Source of the DNA: Clostridium gasigenes
Lineage (GTDB): Bacteria; Bacillota; Clostridia; Clostridiales; Clostridiaceae
Reading direction: 5' to 3'
Length of the DNA stretch: 64,000 nt
Assembly (NCBI RefSeq): GCF_900104115.1
Contig: NZ_FNJM01000001.1
Coordinates: 763,374 to 827,373, forward strand
Each line of letters begins with the position of its first letter. Positions within the stretch are counted from its first letter, which is position 1. The notes beneath the pieces are model-generated. The model was not told the origin of the DNA. It searched no databases and saw nothing but the letters and a program-made list of their open reading frames with translations. Shown here piece by piece: positions 46,096 to 56,564 of the stretch. The position numbers and the translations under genes were made by a program.

Positions 46096-47016
46096 TTACT
46101 TTTTAAATTTTTCTATTATATATATTATTTTATTTGTTAAATCTTCACTTTCTTCTAAAATACTAATGCTATATTTTTTGTTATTTTCATGAAAAACATA
46201 TTCAACTTGATTGAAAATATATTTATTATCTATTAAATCAACAGATATTCCATATTCGTTATTTTTATCAAATTCCATTTCACCAGTATTAATTGAATTT
46301 AATTTAATTTTTTCTCCATTTGCTAGACTAAGGGTATCATATATATCCTTTCTAGCGAATGGAATATATAAGCTTCCTTCTTGCACATTACTAAAAAAAT
46401 TATTTATATCTTTCATATTTAAAATTCTATCTTTTCCTATAATATTATAATATTCCTGGTCAATAAAACATTCATTAAATAGGATTGGTATAGTTGATGT
46501 TGGAATATCACTGATATAATTTTCTCTTACCTCATTAATTAATCCCTCTAAATTATAATCCGCACAGCTTACTTTCATTAATGCACGATCTTCACTAAAT
46601 GGAATATCATTTTCATCTGTAAATTCTTCTATATTATGTTCAATATAAAAAACACCGTAAGTATTATATCCACAATCTTCTAACTCCTGTTCTATATTAT
46701 ATAGTTCATCTATTTTATTTTTTAAATGTGGCATATCCTCACCAGTTTCTACATTTCTTATTCCAGCAATAGTTGCATAGGATCTATCAGGTATTTTACC
46801 AAATCTATTTACTATAGGTGCTATCATTTGTTCTATTTCAACTAATGAATCAATAGAATACGCTTTATTAACATCTCCAGAAAACCTATTAGCTAAGTAT
46901 TCAGGATTAAAGTTTTCTAAACTATCTATAATTTTTCCCACGGGACAGATGATAGCGAGTTTTTTATTTTCATATGTACAAGTTACTGCACAAAGTATTT
47001 CAATTGATTTATCCAA
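46096..47016 (-). CDS. Conserved-looking protein of unknown function
   Basis: The 306-residue protein is acidic and soluble, without signal peptide or membrane segment. It opens IEILCAVTCTYENKKLAIICP and has a helical stretch (EDMPHLKNKIDELYNIEQEL) before a beta-rich second half. I do not recognise a family or catalytic motif. TTG 47016 is the start, nine bases after AAAGGAG. It lies immediately downstream of sbcC on the same strand, 69 bases away, so co-transcription with sbcD-sbcC is possible. Confidence 0.6.
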   Translation of the reverse strand: MDKSIEILCAVTCTYENKKLAIICPVGKIIDSLENFNPEYLANRFSGDVNKAYSIDSLVEIEQMIAPIVNRFGKIPDRSYATIAGIRNVETGEDMPHLKNKIDELYNIEQELEDCGYNTYGVFYIEHNIEEFTDENDIPFSEDRALMKVSCADYNLEGLINEVRENYISDIPTSTIPILFNECFIDQEYYNIIGKDRILNMKDINNFFSNVQEGSLYIPFARKDIYDTLSLANGEKIKLNSINTGEMEFDKNNEYGISVDLIDNKYIFNQVEYVFHENNKKYSISILEESEDLTNKIIYIIEKFKK

Positions 47017-47085
47017 TACATTTCACTCCTTTAAAACTTTTGTAATTAATATATCATGTACTAAATTGAATATACAATAATAAAA

Positions 47086-50000
47086 TTAAACTTTAAATTG
47101 AGCTTTGCTCCCTTTGTTTGTTAAGCTTATTTCTAATCTTGCATCTATTCTTTCTTTTAATTCCTCTACATGAGATATTACACCAACTAATCTACCGTCA
47201 TTTTGAAGGTCTATTAAACATTCTATGGCATTATCTAGGGATTCTGGATCCAAGGTTCCAAACCCTTCATCTATAAACATTGTATCTAGTTGAATTCCGC
47301 CAGCATGTGCTTGAACTATGTCTGCAAGTCCAAGTGCCATTGATAAAGATGCCTTAAAACTTTCTCCTCCAGATAGTGTTTTTATATCTCTTGATTTTCC
47401 TGTATAGTTATCAAATACTTCAAGGTCTAACCCTTGACCTTTTCTCATATCTCCTACAATTTGTTTTCTTAGAAGTTCAAATCTATTTGAAGTCATCTTA
47501 TTAAATCTAATATTTGAGGCCTTAATTATATCCTCAAAATATGCAGCTAGAACATATCTTTCAAAACTTATTTTCTTAGGGTTATCTCCATTAATAATAT
47601 TAGAAAGCTTCCCTACAGTTTTATATTCCTTTTCATCTATTTCTATTTCCTTATTATATTTTTCACATAGTTCAATTACTGAAGAATTATTTCTTATTCT
47701 AGAAAATAATTCTTTGCTTTTTTCCAATAACTCTATCCTATTATTAATTTCTTCATTTAATTTACCTTTAATTATTGCTAAGTCAACTATTACTTTTCCA
47801 TGAACGTCCTTTAAGGAAACTTCGTATAATTTTTGTGTTGCTGCTAATTTAGAATTGAAATTATTAATTTCTTTATTTAAACTAGCTATTTCAAGCTCTA
47901 ATAACATACATAGTTTATAATCCTTATAATTTTCAAATCCTAAATCTAAAACTTTTTCTTTAAATATTGTTAAAGCTTCTTTTAACTCTTCCTCTGCTAA
48001 ATTTCTAACTTGCTTAGCTTTCTTATAGCTACCCATTTCTTGATCTAGTAAAGTTTTTGAAATGTTAAAAATATTTTCAGATTCATCATAATCACTTTTA
48101 AGTTTTCTTATTTTTATAGTTAAACTATTTTCAATAATATCTAATTCTTTTAAAGTTCTCATTTCACCTTTAAATTCATTTTTAATATTATCTAGGTTAT
48201 TAATTAGAACTCTTAAACTTCCTTCATTAAGAATATATTCCTCATTTCTAACTTTTAATTCTTCTCTTAATAATTCATTATCTTTTTCTCTTCTTTGTTT
48301 TTCATTTATTTTATGATTCTCTTTTATGATAACATTATTTAATATTTCGATTTTACTTTTAAGTTCTAATAAAACAAAATTATTATTATTTATAAGAGCT
48401 ATTACTTCAACTTTTATTTCTTGTAAATTCTCGTATTGAGCCTCAGTTACTTGATTATTATTAAGTAACCCTTTATTTAGCAGTTCACTAGATAGTATAT
48501 CTATAGAATTCTCTTTTATAGATTTTAAGGTAGAATTAATATCTGTTAACTCTGTTAGTTTATTTTCTTTTACCGCTCTTATTTTTTCTAGTGAATCTTT
48601 ACTATTATTTACATACTCTTCAGTTATTTCACTATTTGCTAATTTTGCTAATTTGGGATGATTAGATGATCCACACACAGGGCAGCAAATCCCGTCTTCT
48701 AATCCTAAAGCAATTAACCCTGCCTGACTTTTCCTTAATGTATCTTCTAAGCTCTCAGTTTGCGATTTTTCTTTATTAAACTGCTCTTCTAATTTTTTAA
48801 ACATAATTCTTTCAGTTAAATGTTTTTTATAATTTATATTCCATTGATTAATACTATTACTTAAGGTATTTAGTTTTAAATTTTTATTAGTGTATTCTAA
48901 TTTTTCAGCTTCTAATTTACCTTTTTCTTCTTTAGCTAAATTGATTTTTTCTATATCTTTGCTAAATTTATTGATATTAGAAGTATTTTCTTCTTTATTT
49001 AATTCTATTTCTTTAATTTTATTTTTTAATGTTTCTACTTCTATTGAAAATTTATTAACCTTATTAAATATTTTCTCGTGTTCTAATACCTTTGTTTTTA
49101 ATCTTAGGTTTTCATCTATATCTTTTATTAACTGATCTTTCTCTTTTTCTTTGCCTTGCTGAAGTCTAAATTGCTCAGTTGCCTTTAAACTACTATCTTT
49201 ATAACTTTCTATTTTCTGTTCTATTTCTAATATTTCTTCCTTAACCTTTTTTAAATAAATATTTTTCTCATTATACTTATCTTCATAAACTTTAACACTT
49301 ATTGCTTTTCTTCCTCTATCTAATGCTACTGTTTTTTCTTCAAATTCTTTAATCAGCTTAGTTAAATCATCTAACTCTTCTTTATTATTTTCTAAGCTTA
49401 TAAATTTATTATTTGTTTCCTCTCCAATAGTTAAACTTCTAGATGTTTCTTCTATAACTTTATTAATACTATTTATTTGATTTTCTAATAGAAGTTGGTC
49501 TTCTTTATCATTTTCTGTAAATCTATTAAAACTTTTCATAATAACCTCTATATTAAGATTGTCTGCATTTATAATCCTAAATAATTCCTCATCTTTTTCT
49601 TTACAAATAAAGCTCCTTATTTTTCCTAATCGATCCCTTTCTACTTGCTCTATAGTCTTTTTTAGTTTGATTGATTGCTCCTTTATATCCCTTTGAATTT
49701 TTTCAAATATTTCTGTTCCAAATATCTTTCTGAAAATTGCTTCCTTTTCATCACTTTTGGAGTTCAAAAGTTTTTTAAACTCTCCTTGGGGAATCATAAC
49801 TAATTGTTTAAACTGTTCTGAACTTATACCAAGAATACTTTCTATTTCTCTAGTTACTTCTTTAGACCCTGTGATGGTTTTGCCCCCTATAATTCTTAGT
49901 TCTGCTGTTGGCTTACTTTCTGTGAACCCATCCCCATTTTTTTTAGGTTTAAAATAGGAAGGAGTTCTTGTAACATGATACTCCTTCTCTCTTAGTGAAA

Positions 50001-50256
50001 AGAAAATTTCCACTTCTGTTTTAGTATCTGCTTCTGCGAAGTCACTTCTTAAAGACTTACTTTCTCTGTCGCTTCCACTTGGCTCTCCATAAAGAGAAAA
50101 ATTAATTGCATCAAATATTGTTGTTTTTCCTGCTCCAGTATTTCCTGTAATAACAAACATATTCTTTCCTTTAAGGTTTTCTTCAAAGTCTAATTCCTGT
50201 CTTGATGCATAAGGTCCAAACCCTGTTATTATTAATTTTTGCAACTTCATTATCAT
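47086..50256 (-). CDS. sbcC: Exonuclease subunit SbcC
   Basis: SbcC is the SMC-like ATPase of the SbcCD (Rad50-Mre11) nuclease, which opens DNA hairpins and blocked ends. The 1056-residue protein has Walker A TGNTGAGKTTIFDA near residue 36. Two long coiled coils flank the zinc hook CCPVC near residue 525. The signature LSGGESFKASLSMALGL and Walker B FIDEGFGTLD are near the end. Its ATG overlaps the sbcD stop (ATGA), so the pair is translationally coupled. An ATG six bases later is a possible alternative start. Confidence 0.96.
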   Translation of the reverse strand: MIMKLQKLIITGFGPYASRQELDFEENLKGKNMFVITGNTGAGKTTIFDAINFSLYGEPSGSDRESKSLRSDFAEADTKTEVEIFFSLREKEYHVTRTPSYFKPKKNGDGFTESKPTAELRIIGGKTITGSKEVTREIESILGISSEQFKQLVMIPQGEFKKLLNSKSDEKEAIFRKIFGTEIFEKIQRDIKEQSIKLKKTIEQVERDRLGKIRSFICKEKDEELFRIINADNLNIEVIMKSFNRFTENDKEDQLLLENQINSINKVIEETSRSLTIGEETNNKFISLENNKEELDDLTKLIKEFEEKTVALDRGRKAISVKVYEDKYNEKNIYLKKVKEEILEIEQKIESYKDSSLKATEQFRLQQGKEKEKDQLIKDIDENLRLKTKVLEHEKIFNKVNKFSIEVETLKNKIKEIELNKEENTSNINKFSKDIEKINLAKEEKGKLEAEKLEYTNKNLKLNTLSNSINQWNINYKKHLTERIMFKKLEEQFNKEKSQTESLEDTLRKSQAGLIALGLEDGICCPVCGSSNHPKLAKLANSEITEEYVNNSKDSLEKIRAVKENKLTELTDINSTLKSIKENSIDILSSELLNKGLLNNNQVTEAQYENLQEIKVEVIALINNNNFVLLELKSKIEILNNVIIKENHKINEKQRREKDNELLREELKVRNEEYILNEGSLRVLINNLDNIKNEFKGEMRTLKELDIIENSLTIKIRKLKSDYDESENIFNISKTLLDQEMGSYKKAKQVRNLAEEELKEALTIFKEKVLDLGFENYKDYKLCMLLELEIASLNKEINNFNSKLAATQKLYEVSLKDVHGKVIVDLAIIKGKLNEEINNRIELLEKSKELFSRIRNNSSVIELCEKYNKEIEIDEKEYKTVGKLSNIINGDNPKKISFERYVLAAYFEDIIKASNIRFNKMTSNRFELLRKQIVGDMRKGQGLDLEVFDNYTGKSRDIKTLSGGESFKASLSMALGLADIVQAHAGGIQLDTMFIDEGFGTLDPESLDNAIECLIDLQNDGRLVGVISHVEELKERIDARLEISLTNKGSKAQFKV

Positions 50257-51431
50257 TCACACCCTTTTTGAGCTTTGGTTATCACTTTTTTAATTACTTC
50301 TATCTCTTCTAATGAGCACTCTTCCCCAATAATATCTTCATAAAAATTTTGAAATAAATCAAACTTTGATTTCTCATTTATATTACTTGCTACAACCTTA
50401 TTATTTAATGAAGCTTTAAGTCTATCTTCTCTAACTAACTCCATAACATTTGGATAAACACTTCTAAGCTTTGCCATTGGATCTAAAAGTTCTCCGGTAT
50501 CTTTTAGTATTGCCTTTATATAATCATCTTTATTTTCTAGTGCTACTACATTTTCTTTTAATAATTGCTGTAGTTCTCCAGTAATTATTCTAAAATCTTT
50601 TCTTGGCTTAAATTCAGACAACTCGATTTCAATTTCACCGTTACTATCTATATTTACAATTGTTATTCCTTTTTTTTGTTTTATTTCTGAAAAAGAATAT
50701 TTTAATAAAGAGCCTGAATATCTAATTTTATTACTTCCAACCTTTTGAGGCCCATGTAAATGGCCTAAAGCTGTATAATTGAAGCCCTCAAAACAAGATG
50801 AATTTATAAGATCAGTTCCTCCTATTGATAAAGGTTTTTCTGAGTCACTTTCCTCTAATATAACTAATTCTTCTTTATCATTTTTACTATAGGTAACATA
50901 TCCATGCGCCATAACAATATTCCGTTCCTTAGTATTTAGAGTTTGTTTTATTGAATTTACAATCTTATTCATTGCATCATTATGTGTTTTGATTAAATTA
51001 TCATCAAATAAATCTCTTACAATTGGTGGATCTGCATATGGAATTGGGTAGAAATTAACAGGCCCATATTCATCTGTTAAAGTTATCTTTTCAATATTTC
51101 TTTTTAAATTACCACTTATATATAATCCACTTCCTTTTAATAGGACACTTCCAAAATTTAATCTTTCATTACTATCATGATTTCCAGCTAATGCTATTAT
51201 AGGTGTTTTTAAACCTCTAACTATTTTATCAAATATTCTATTTAACAATTCTATTGCTTGAACTGGTGGCACTGATCTATCATATAAATCACCTGCTATT
51301 AACACAACATCAGGTTTTTCTGTTTTAATTTTTTCAAAAAGTTGATCAATTACAAATTCTTGGTCTTCTGTCATATAGAACCCGTTGACTAATTTACCTA
51401 TATGCCAATCTGCTGTATGAAATATTTTCAT
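50253..51431 (-). CDS. sbcD: Exonuclease subunit SbcD
   Basis: SbcD is the Mre11-like nuclease subunit. The 392-residue protein shows the metallophosphoesterase motifs in order: HTADWHIGK at residue 5, VLIAGDLYDR near 43, ALAGNHDS near 80, and later MAHGYV and YTALGHLHG. All metal ligands appear intact. ATG follows GGAGG by nine bases. It overlaps sbcC by four bases. Confidence 0.96.
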   Translation of the reverse strand: MKIFHTADWHIGKLVNGFYMTEDQEFVIDQLFEKIKTEKPDVVLIAGDLYDRSVPPVQAIELLNRIFDKIVRGLKTPIIALAGNHDSNERLNFGSVLLKGSGLYISGNLKRNIEKITLTDEYGPVNFYPIPYADPPIVRDLFDDNLIKTHNDAMNKIVNSIKQTLNTKERNIVMAHGYVTYSKNDKEELVILEESDSEKPLSIGGTDLINSSCFEGFNYTALGHLHGPQKVGSNKIRYSGSLLKYSFSEIKQKKGITIVNIDSNGEIEIELSEFKPRKDFRIITGELQQLLKENVVALENKDDYIKAILKDTGELLDPMAKLRSVYPNVMELVREDRLKASLNNKVVASNINEKSKFDLFQNFYEDIIGEECSLEEIEVIKKVITKAQKGCE

Positions 51432-51667
51432 ATATTAAAACCTCCAAAGTATATACTTTAAATATAATTATAATTTTATCATATTTATATTTTTTTGTGA
51501 ATTTTAGGTTTATTTAGTTAATAAAAAACATTTTAGTATATTATTATATTATTAGTTAAATTTCGCAAATATAAATGATATAATCAATATTTTTTTGCTG
51601 TATTACTGCGTTCTATTGATATTTATGTTAAACTTCTATTATTAATATAAAAAGGTGGGCGAAATTT

Positions 51668-52576
51668 ATGAACGTAGAAAAAATTGCTTTTGAAAAGCTT
51701 GGTTTTGTTAATTATGTTCTTTCTGATTATATTGAAAATTTTAGAAAATATATAATTAATTCTCCTAGCTCTATTTCTAAAGAAACTTGTAGATTACATT
51801 GTTTGAATTTATTAGGATTTGATAAATTTTTATATTTAAAATATAAAGATATAAATTTTAATATTTGTGATTTAAATGAGGAGGATATTAAAGATTATAG
51901 AGATTTTTGTATGAAGGTTTTAAATAATAGCAGAATTACTGTCAATTCTAAACTATTATCAATTAGATTGCTAATTAAATATATGGTTGATATATTCAAA
52001 GTCTATAAATATAATTTTTCATTAAATATTCCAAAACTTAAAGTAGAAAAAACCGCTCCAAAGCATGTTAATCCTAGCCATATTAAATTGATTTTAAATA
52101 TTATTAGAAAAAATAATTATGGTATTCGTGATGTTTGCATTTGTAAAATAATAATTTCTACAGGTCTGAAAATGAAATCCATATTTTCTCTTAATATGTC
52201 TAATATAGATTTAGATAATAGACTTATTCGATTAATAATAAATAATACTAATTGTAGTTATCCAATAAGTGATAGTTTATTTAAGGATTTAAAAGATTAT
52301 ATAAATTTTAGAGATTCATTATCACCTGATACAGATTCATTATTTGTTAACGACAAAGGTGGAGTGAAAAATATCCGATCTTTTCAAACAACTTTTAAAA
52401 ATGCCGTTATAGCTTCAAACTTACCGGAAGAGTATACTCCTCAAAACCTAAGAGCAAGTTTTATGTATGTTATGGCCTCTAAAGTTGAAGAAGACCAATT
52501 AAAAGAACTTTCAAACCAAAAAATTGTAAAACAATACTGTGATCTTAAGAATAATCCTTTAGCTGGAATAAATTAA
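51668..52576 (+). CDS. Tyrosine recombinase-like protein lacking most catalytic residues
   Basis: The 302-residue protein has the phage-integrase outline: a core-binding domain (about residues 15-125) and a catalytic-type domain. Compared with the intact enzyme at 21496, the first catalytic Arg is Lys (STGLKMKSI), the beta-hairpin Lys region is NNTNCSY, His-x-x-Arg is QNLR (YTPQNLRASF), and the LGH motif is absent. A Tyr is kept in IVKQYCDL. The end NNPLAGIN matches NSNPLANIK of the other enzyme. It is probably catalytically dead and may bind DNA only. AAGGTGG precedes the ATG. Confidence 0.8.
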   Translation: MNVEKIAFEKLGFVNYVLSDYIENFRKYIINSPSSISKETCRLHCLNLLGFDKFLYLKYKDINFNICDLNEEDIKDYRDFCMKVLNNSRITVNSKLLSIRLLIKYMVDIFKVYKYNFSLNIPKLKVEKTAPKHVNPSHIKLILNIIRKNNYGIRDVCICKIIISTGLKMKSIFSLNMSNIDLDNRLIRLIINNTNCSYPISDSLFKDLKDYINFRDSLSPDTDSLFVNDKGGVKNIRSFQTTFKNAVIASNLPEEYTPQNLRASFMYVMASKVEEDQLKELSNQKIVKQYCDLKNNPLAGIN

Positions 52577-52646
52577 AACTATTCAAGTGATTTTTCAAAA
52601 TTCCTAAGGGCCCGTCAAGAAAATAATTAGTCAAATTCTTAATCTT

Positions 52647-52716
52647 AAAAAGACTGAAATTGGTAATAATAACCCTTGGCTGAAGGTTATTATTTATACT
52701 AATTTCAGTCTTTTCT
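52647..52716. terminator. Long two-way terminator
   Basis: AAAAGACTGAAATT and AATTTCAGTCTTTT enclose a second stem ATAATAACC/GGTTATTAT. It lies between the convergent recombinase-like and clpA genes. Confidence 0.9.
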
Positions 52717-52760
52717 TATTAATATTTATCATATGTTATTGCCTGGGAAATTTTACATAT

Positions 52761-55088
52761 TTATACTATTTTTAATTTAAGTTCATTATTTTCTAGCTCT
52801 ATATTACAAGCTCCTCCTTTACATAACTCACCAAATAATATTTTGTCTACTAGCAATGGTTTTAACTTTGAATTTATTATTCTAATTATTTCTCTTGCTC
52901 CAAATTCTTTTGAAACACCTGCCTTAGAAATAAATTCTATACACTCTTTTGTAAAAGTAATGGTTACATTTTTACTCTTTAGTTTTTCTTTAAATATACT
53001 TAACTCTTTTTTTACTATTTTTTCAGCCATATCCTTATCGACATGATTAAATACAACTACCTTATCTAATCTGTTTCTAAACTCAGGAGTAAATATTTTC
53101 TTGATTTCTTCTGTTATTGCTTCGCCCTTAATTTCTCTTTGTCCAAATCCTACTAAGTTTTTTCCAATATTTCTTGCGCCTGCATTAGATGTCATTATCA
53201 AAATTACATTTCTGAAATCAATTTTTCTTCCTTGATTGTCAGTTAGTGTTGCATAATCCATCACTTGTAATAATACATTTAATATATCTCCATTAGCTTT
53301 TTCTATTTCATCTAATAAAAGCACACAATTTGGTTTCTTTCTTATTGCATCTGTTAAAAGCCCACCTTCTTCATATCCTACATACCCAGGCGGTGAACCT
53401 ATTAATTTTGAAGCTGAATGTTTTTCAGCATATTCACTCATATCGAATCTAACTAAATCTACTGATAATGTTTTTGATAATATTTTAGCTATTTCTGTTT
53501 TACCTACACCTGTTGGCCCTACAAAAAGCATTGATGCAACTGGTTTATTATCATCATTTAATCCAGCTCGTGACATTTTTATACATCTTACAACTTCATT
53601 AATAGCTTCACTTTGCCCAAATACATTATCTTTTAATATATACTCAAGTTGTTTTAGGGAATTCACCTCTTCATTTTCTACTTTTTGTTTTGGTATACTA
53701 CATATTCTTGAAATAATATCTTCTATTATATTTTCGTCTATAGTCTTAGTTTGATCTTTTTCTGCATTCATAGCTATAAATGCTCCAGCTTCATCTATAA
53801 TATCTATAGCCTTATCTGGTAAAAATTTATCATTAATATATTTATGGCTTAATTTTACTGCGCTTATAATAGCCTCTTCTGTGTACTTTACATTATGATA
53901 AGATTCATAGTTTTCCTTAAGTCCATTAAGTATTTTAATTGTTTCTTCAATAGTTGTTTCTTTAACCTCTATTTTTTGAAATCTTCTACTTAATCCTTTA
54001 TCTTTTTCAAAATGCTTTTTATATTCATCAAATGTAGTTGTTCCTATAAACCTGATTTTTCCTTCCATTAAGTATGGCTTAAGTAAATTTGATGCATCTA
54101 ATGCGCCTGCATTTAATGCTCCTGCCCCTACTATGTTATGAATTTCATCTATATATACTATTGGGTTTGCATGACCACTTAACCCATCTAAAACACCTTT
54201 TATTCTTTCTTCAAAATCCCCTCTATATTTTGTTCCTGCGAGTAACGATCCTATATCTAACGAGAATATTTCTGCATCCTTTAGCTTGTTTGGTATTTTA
54301 CCATCAACAATTAATTTTGCGAGTCCTAATACAATAGCTGTTTTACCAACTCCAGGCTCTCCAACATGAACTGTGTTATTCTTAGTTCTTCTACAAAGTA
54401 TTTGAAGTGTTCTATTAATTATATCTTCTCTGCCTATTAAAGGATCACTTATATCTGACTTAACAAAATTAGTCATATTGGTTGTGTATTTTTCAACAAT
54501 AGATTTGTTTTTCTTTGACTTTTTACTAGATTTACTTTCTATTTCATCTTTTTCACTGTCCCTAGTATCATTGCTATATTCATCATCTATTACTTCTTCC
54601 ATTGAATCCTCATCTTCATAACTTATATAATAATTATTTTCATTACCATCTTCGTTATCATCATTTTCTTCTCTATGACATAAATTAAATAATAACTTTG
54701 CCTTAGTTACCCCTTCTTCTTGAAGATAATAAAGTGCATAGCTATCTTCAAGTAAAAACATAGCTGCCATTAGATGTTCTATTCCTATTTTACTTTTCTC
54801 ACTGTATTTTGCTTGCTCCGTTGCTATATAAAATATACTTCTAAATCCAAAGCTCTCCTCTACATCAATCCCTTCTTCAACCTTTGAAATATGCTCATTT
54901 ATGTATTCCTCTATCTGGTTTTTTAGATTATCTACATCACCACCACATTTAACAATAGCCATTTTAAACTCTTCATTTTCTAATGCACTATATAATAAAT
55001 GTTCTGGTGTTATATATTCATGATTATTGATTCTTCCATAATTGAAGGACTCTATTATTATTTCGTTTAATATTTTATCTATTTCCAT
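52761..55088 (-). CDS. clpA: ATP-dependent Clp protease ATP-binding subunit ClpA
   Basis: ClpA unfolds substrates for ClpP. The 775-residue protein has a Clp N domain (residues 1-140), an acidic linker, and two AAA+ modules. The first has Walker A GEPGVGKTAI and DEIHNIVGAG, the second GPTGVGKTEIAK and LDEIEKA. There is no ClpB-type middle coiled coil. clpS lies directly upstream with two bases between stop and start, so adaptor and unfoldase are made together for the N-end rule pathway. No clpP is in the window. Confidence 0.95.
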   Translation of the reverse strand: MEIDKILNEIIIESFNYGRINNHEYITPEHLLYSALENEEFKMAIVKCGGDVDNLKNQIEEYINEHISKVEEGIDVEESFGFRSIFYIATEQAKYSEKSKIGIEHLMAAMFLLEDSYALYYLQEEGVTKAKLLFNLCHREENDDNEDGNENNYYISYEDEDSMEEVIDDEYSNDTRDSEKDEIESKSSKKSKKNKSIVEKYTTNMTNFVKSDISDPLIGREDIINRTLQILCRRTKNNTVHVGEPGVGKTAIVLGLAKLIVDGKIPNKLKDAEIFSLDIGSLLAGTKYRGDFEERIKGVLDGLSGHANPIVYIDEIHNIVGAGALNAGALDASNLLKPYLMEGKIRFIGTTTFDEYKKHFEKDKGLSRRFQKIEVKETTIEETIKILNGLKENYESYHNVKYTEEAIISAVKLSHKYINDKFLPDKAIDIIDEAGAFIAMNAEKDQTKTIDENIIEDIISRICSIPKQKVENEEVNSLKQLEYILKDNVFGQSEAINEVVRCIKMSRAGLNDDNKPVASMLFVGPTGVGKTEIAKILSKTLSVDLVRFDMSEYAEKHSASKLIGSPPGYVGYEEGGLLTDAIRKKPNCVLLLDEIEKANGDILNVLLQVMDYATLTDNQGRKIDFRNVILIMTSNAGARNIGKNLVGFGQREIKGEAITEEIKKIFTPEFRNRLDKVVVFNHVDKDMAEKIVKKELSIFKEKLKSKNVTITFTKECIEFISKAGVSKEFGAREIIRIINSKLKPLLVDKILFGELCKGGACNIELENNELKLKIV

Positions 55089-55090
55089 AT

Positions 55091-55390
55091 TTACACCTCT
55101 TCTATTGCAAGTTTTAGAGGAAACTCTTCTGATTCTGATATCCTCATAGCCGTAGATAATTTTGATACTGCTATATCATAAGGATATATTCCAGCTATCC
55201 CTTTGCCTTTTTTATGGACATCTATCATTACTTTATTTGCTTCTTCTATGTTCTTGTTAAATATATCTATTAATATGCTAACCACAAACTCCATTGTTGT
55301 GAAATCATCATTATACATAACTACTTTATAATGCTTCGGTTTTTTTATTTTTATCTTGTTTTTTTCTGCTATTATTGTATTAGTCTCCAT
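55091..55390 (-). CDS. clpS: ATP-dependent Clp protease adaptor ClpS
   Basis: ClpS delivers proteins with N-degron residues to ClpA. The 99-residue protein has YKVVMYNDDFTTMEFVVSIL, with the Asn-Asp-Asp of the N-degron pocket, and VHKKGKGIAGIYPYDIA, the ClpA-contact part. ATG 55390 is chosen, three bases after GGAGGAAAT. An in-frame upstream ATG has no ribosome site. It forms a tight unit with clpA. Confidence 0.95.
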   Translation of the reverse strand: METNTIIAEKNKIKIKKPKHYKVVMYNDDFTTMEFVVSILIDIFNKNIEEANKVMIDVHKKGKGIAGIYPYDIAVSKLSTAMRISESEEFPLKLAIEEV

Positions 55391-55487
55391 ATTTCCTCCA
55401 TTATTATAAATATTCATAATTTCTATATTACCACGTATTTATAATCTTTTTATATTTTTTATTATAATATTTTTTCTAATATAATAA

Positions 55488-55532
55488 CCCCACTATTATA
55501 CTATGGACCATTTTTTTTAGTATAATAATGGG
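55488..55532 (-). terminator. Terminator after the TPR gene pair
   Basis: CCCACTATTATACTA and TAGTATAATAATGGG, with one mismatch, flank a T-rich loop just after the stop at 55538. Confidence 0.72.
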
Positions 55533-55537
55533 ATTAT

Positions 55538-56560
55538 CTAGATATTTAGATCTTTTATATTTTTCATATACAGTTCTTCTTTATTATTTATTTCAGAGGC
55601 CTTAATATAACATTCTAAAGCTTTATTAAATTGATCATTAGCTTTATAGCTATCACCCATCTCATTCCATGTATAATCATCATCTGGATTTAGTATTAAC
55701 AGTTTATTAAAGTATTCTATTGCTTCATAATATCTTTCTTGTCTATTCATCTCAAAGGCTATCTGTAATAATATACGGTTATCTTCTGGTTCTAAATTCT
55801 CAGCCTTAAACAGAAGTTCTTCAATTGATTTAAAATCTTCTAATGCTTTATAACATAAAGCAATCATAAAATAATTTTCTGCATCCATTATATCTAAAGC
55901 TTTTGCCTTTTCGAATAATCCTATAGCTTCTATATATTTTGCTTCTGTTATATATATAATTCCAAGTCCTGTGTATGCCCTTGAACAATTTTTATCTATT
56001 TCTAAGGCTTCTTGAAAGGCTATTTCTGCCATATCTGGTTCGTTTGTATCCTCCATGTATATCCACCCAAGAGTTGATTTCATTCCTGCTATTACTATGT
56101 TGTTTCCAGGATACTCTATAATATACTCTTTACACTTTTCAATTGCATCTTTGTATTTATCTTCTCTAATATCTAATTCTACTAAAAATTCTTTAGCTAA
56201 CAATTGCTCTTCATCACTTTCTAAAACTTTTATAAACGCCTCTCTACTTTCTATATACATACCTAGCTCTAAAAAAGCTTCGCCTTTAACATTATAAGCA
56301 TATACATAGTAGTCACTTCCACTTTCTAATGCTATATCAATGCATTCTAATGCTTTTTCATATTCTCCTAAAATTAAATATGTATGTCCTAAATATATTG
56401 CATAATCAGGATTCTCACTCTCTTTTAACCCATTCTCACAATAGGTTAATGCCTTTTCTGGATCTATTTCTAATATTTTATTAAATACTTCTTCTATATC
56501 ATTATTTCCTAACGCTTGATTAATTATATTTTTCATAATATCTTTATTAATATTACTCAT
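55538..56560 (-). CDS. TPR-repeat protein
   Basis: The 340-residue protein is made of tandem tetratricopeptide repeats. Clear copies are PDYAIYLGHTYLILGEYEKA, then CSRAYTGLGIIYITEAKYIEA and DDYTWNEMGDSYKANDQFNKA. TPR arrays bind partner proteins. ATG 56560 follows GAGGG and lies five bases after the stop of its paralogue at 56565, so the pair is co-transcribed. No enzyme domain or signal peptide is present. Confidence 0.85.
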   Translation of the reverse strand: MSNINKDIMKNIINQALGNNDIEEVFNKILEIDPEKALTYCENGLKESENPDYAIYLGHTYLILGEYEKALECIDIALESGSDYYVYAYNVKGEAFLELGMYIESREAFIKVLESDEEQLLAKEFLVELDIREDKYKDAIEKCKEYIIEYPGNNIVIAGMKSTLGWIYMEDTNEPDMAEIAFQEALEIDKNCSRAYTGLGIIYITEAKYIEAIGLFEKAKALDIMDAENYFMIALCYKALEDFKSIEELLFKAENLEPEDNRILLQIAFEMNRQERYYEAIEYFNKLLILNPDDDYTWNEMGDSYKANDQFNKALECYIKASEINNKEELYMKNIKDLNI

Positions 56561-56564
56561 TAAT

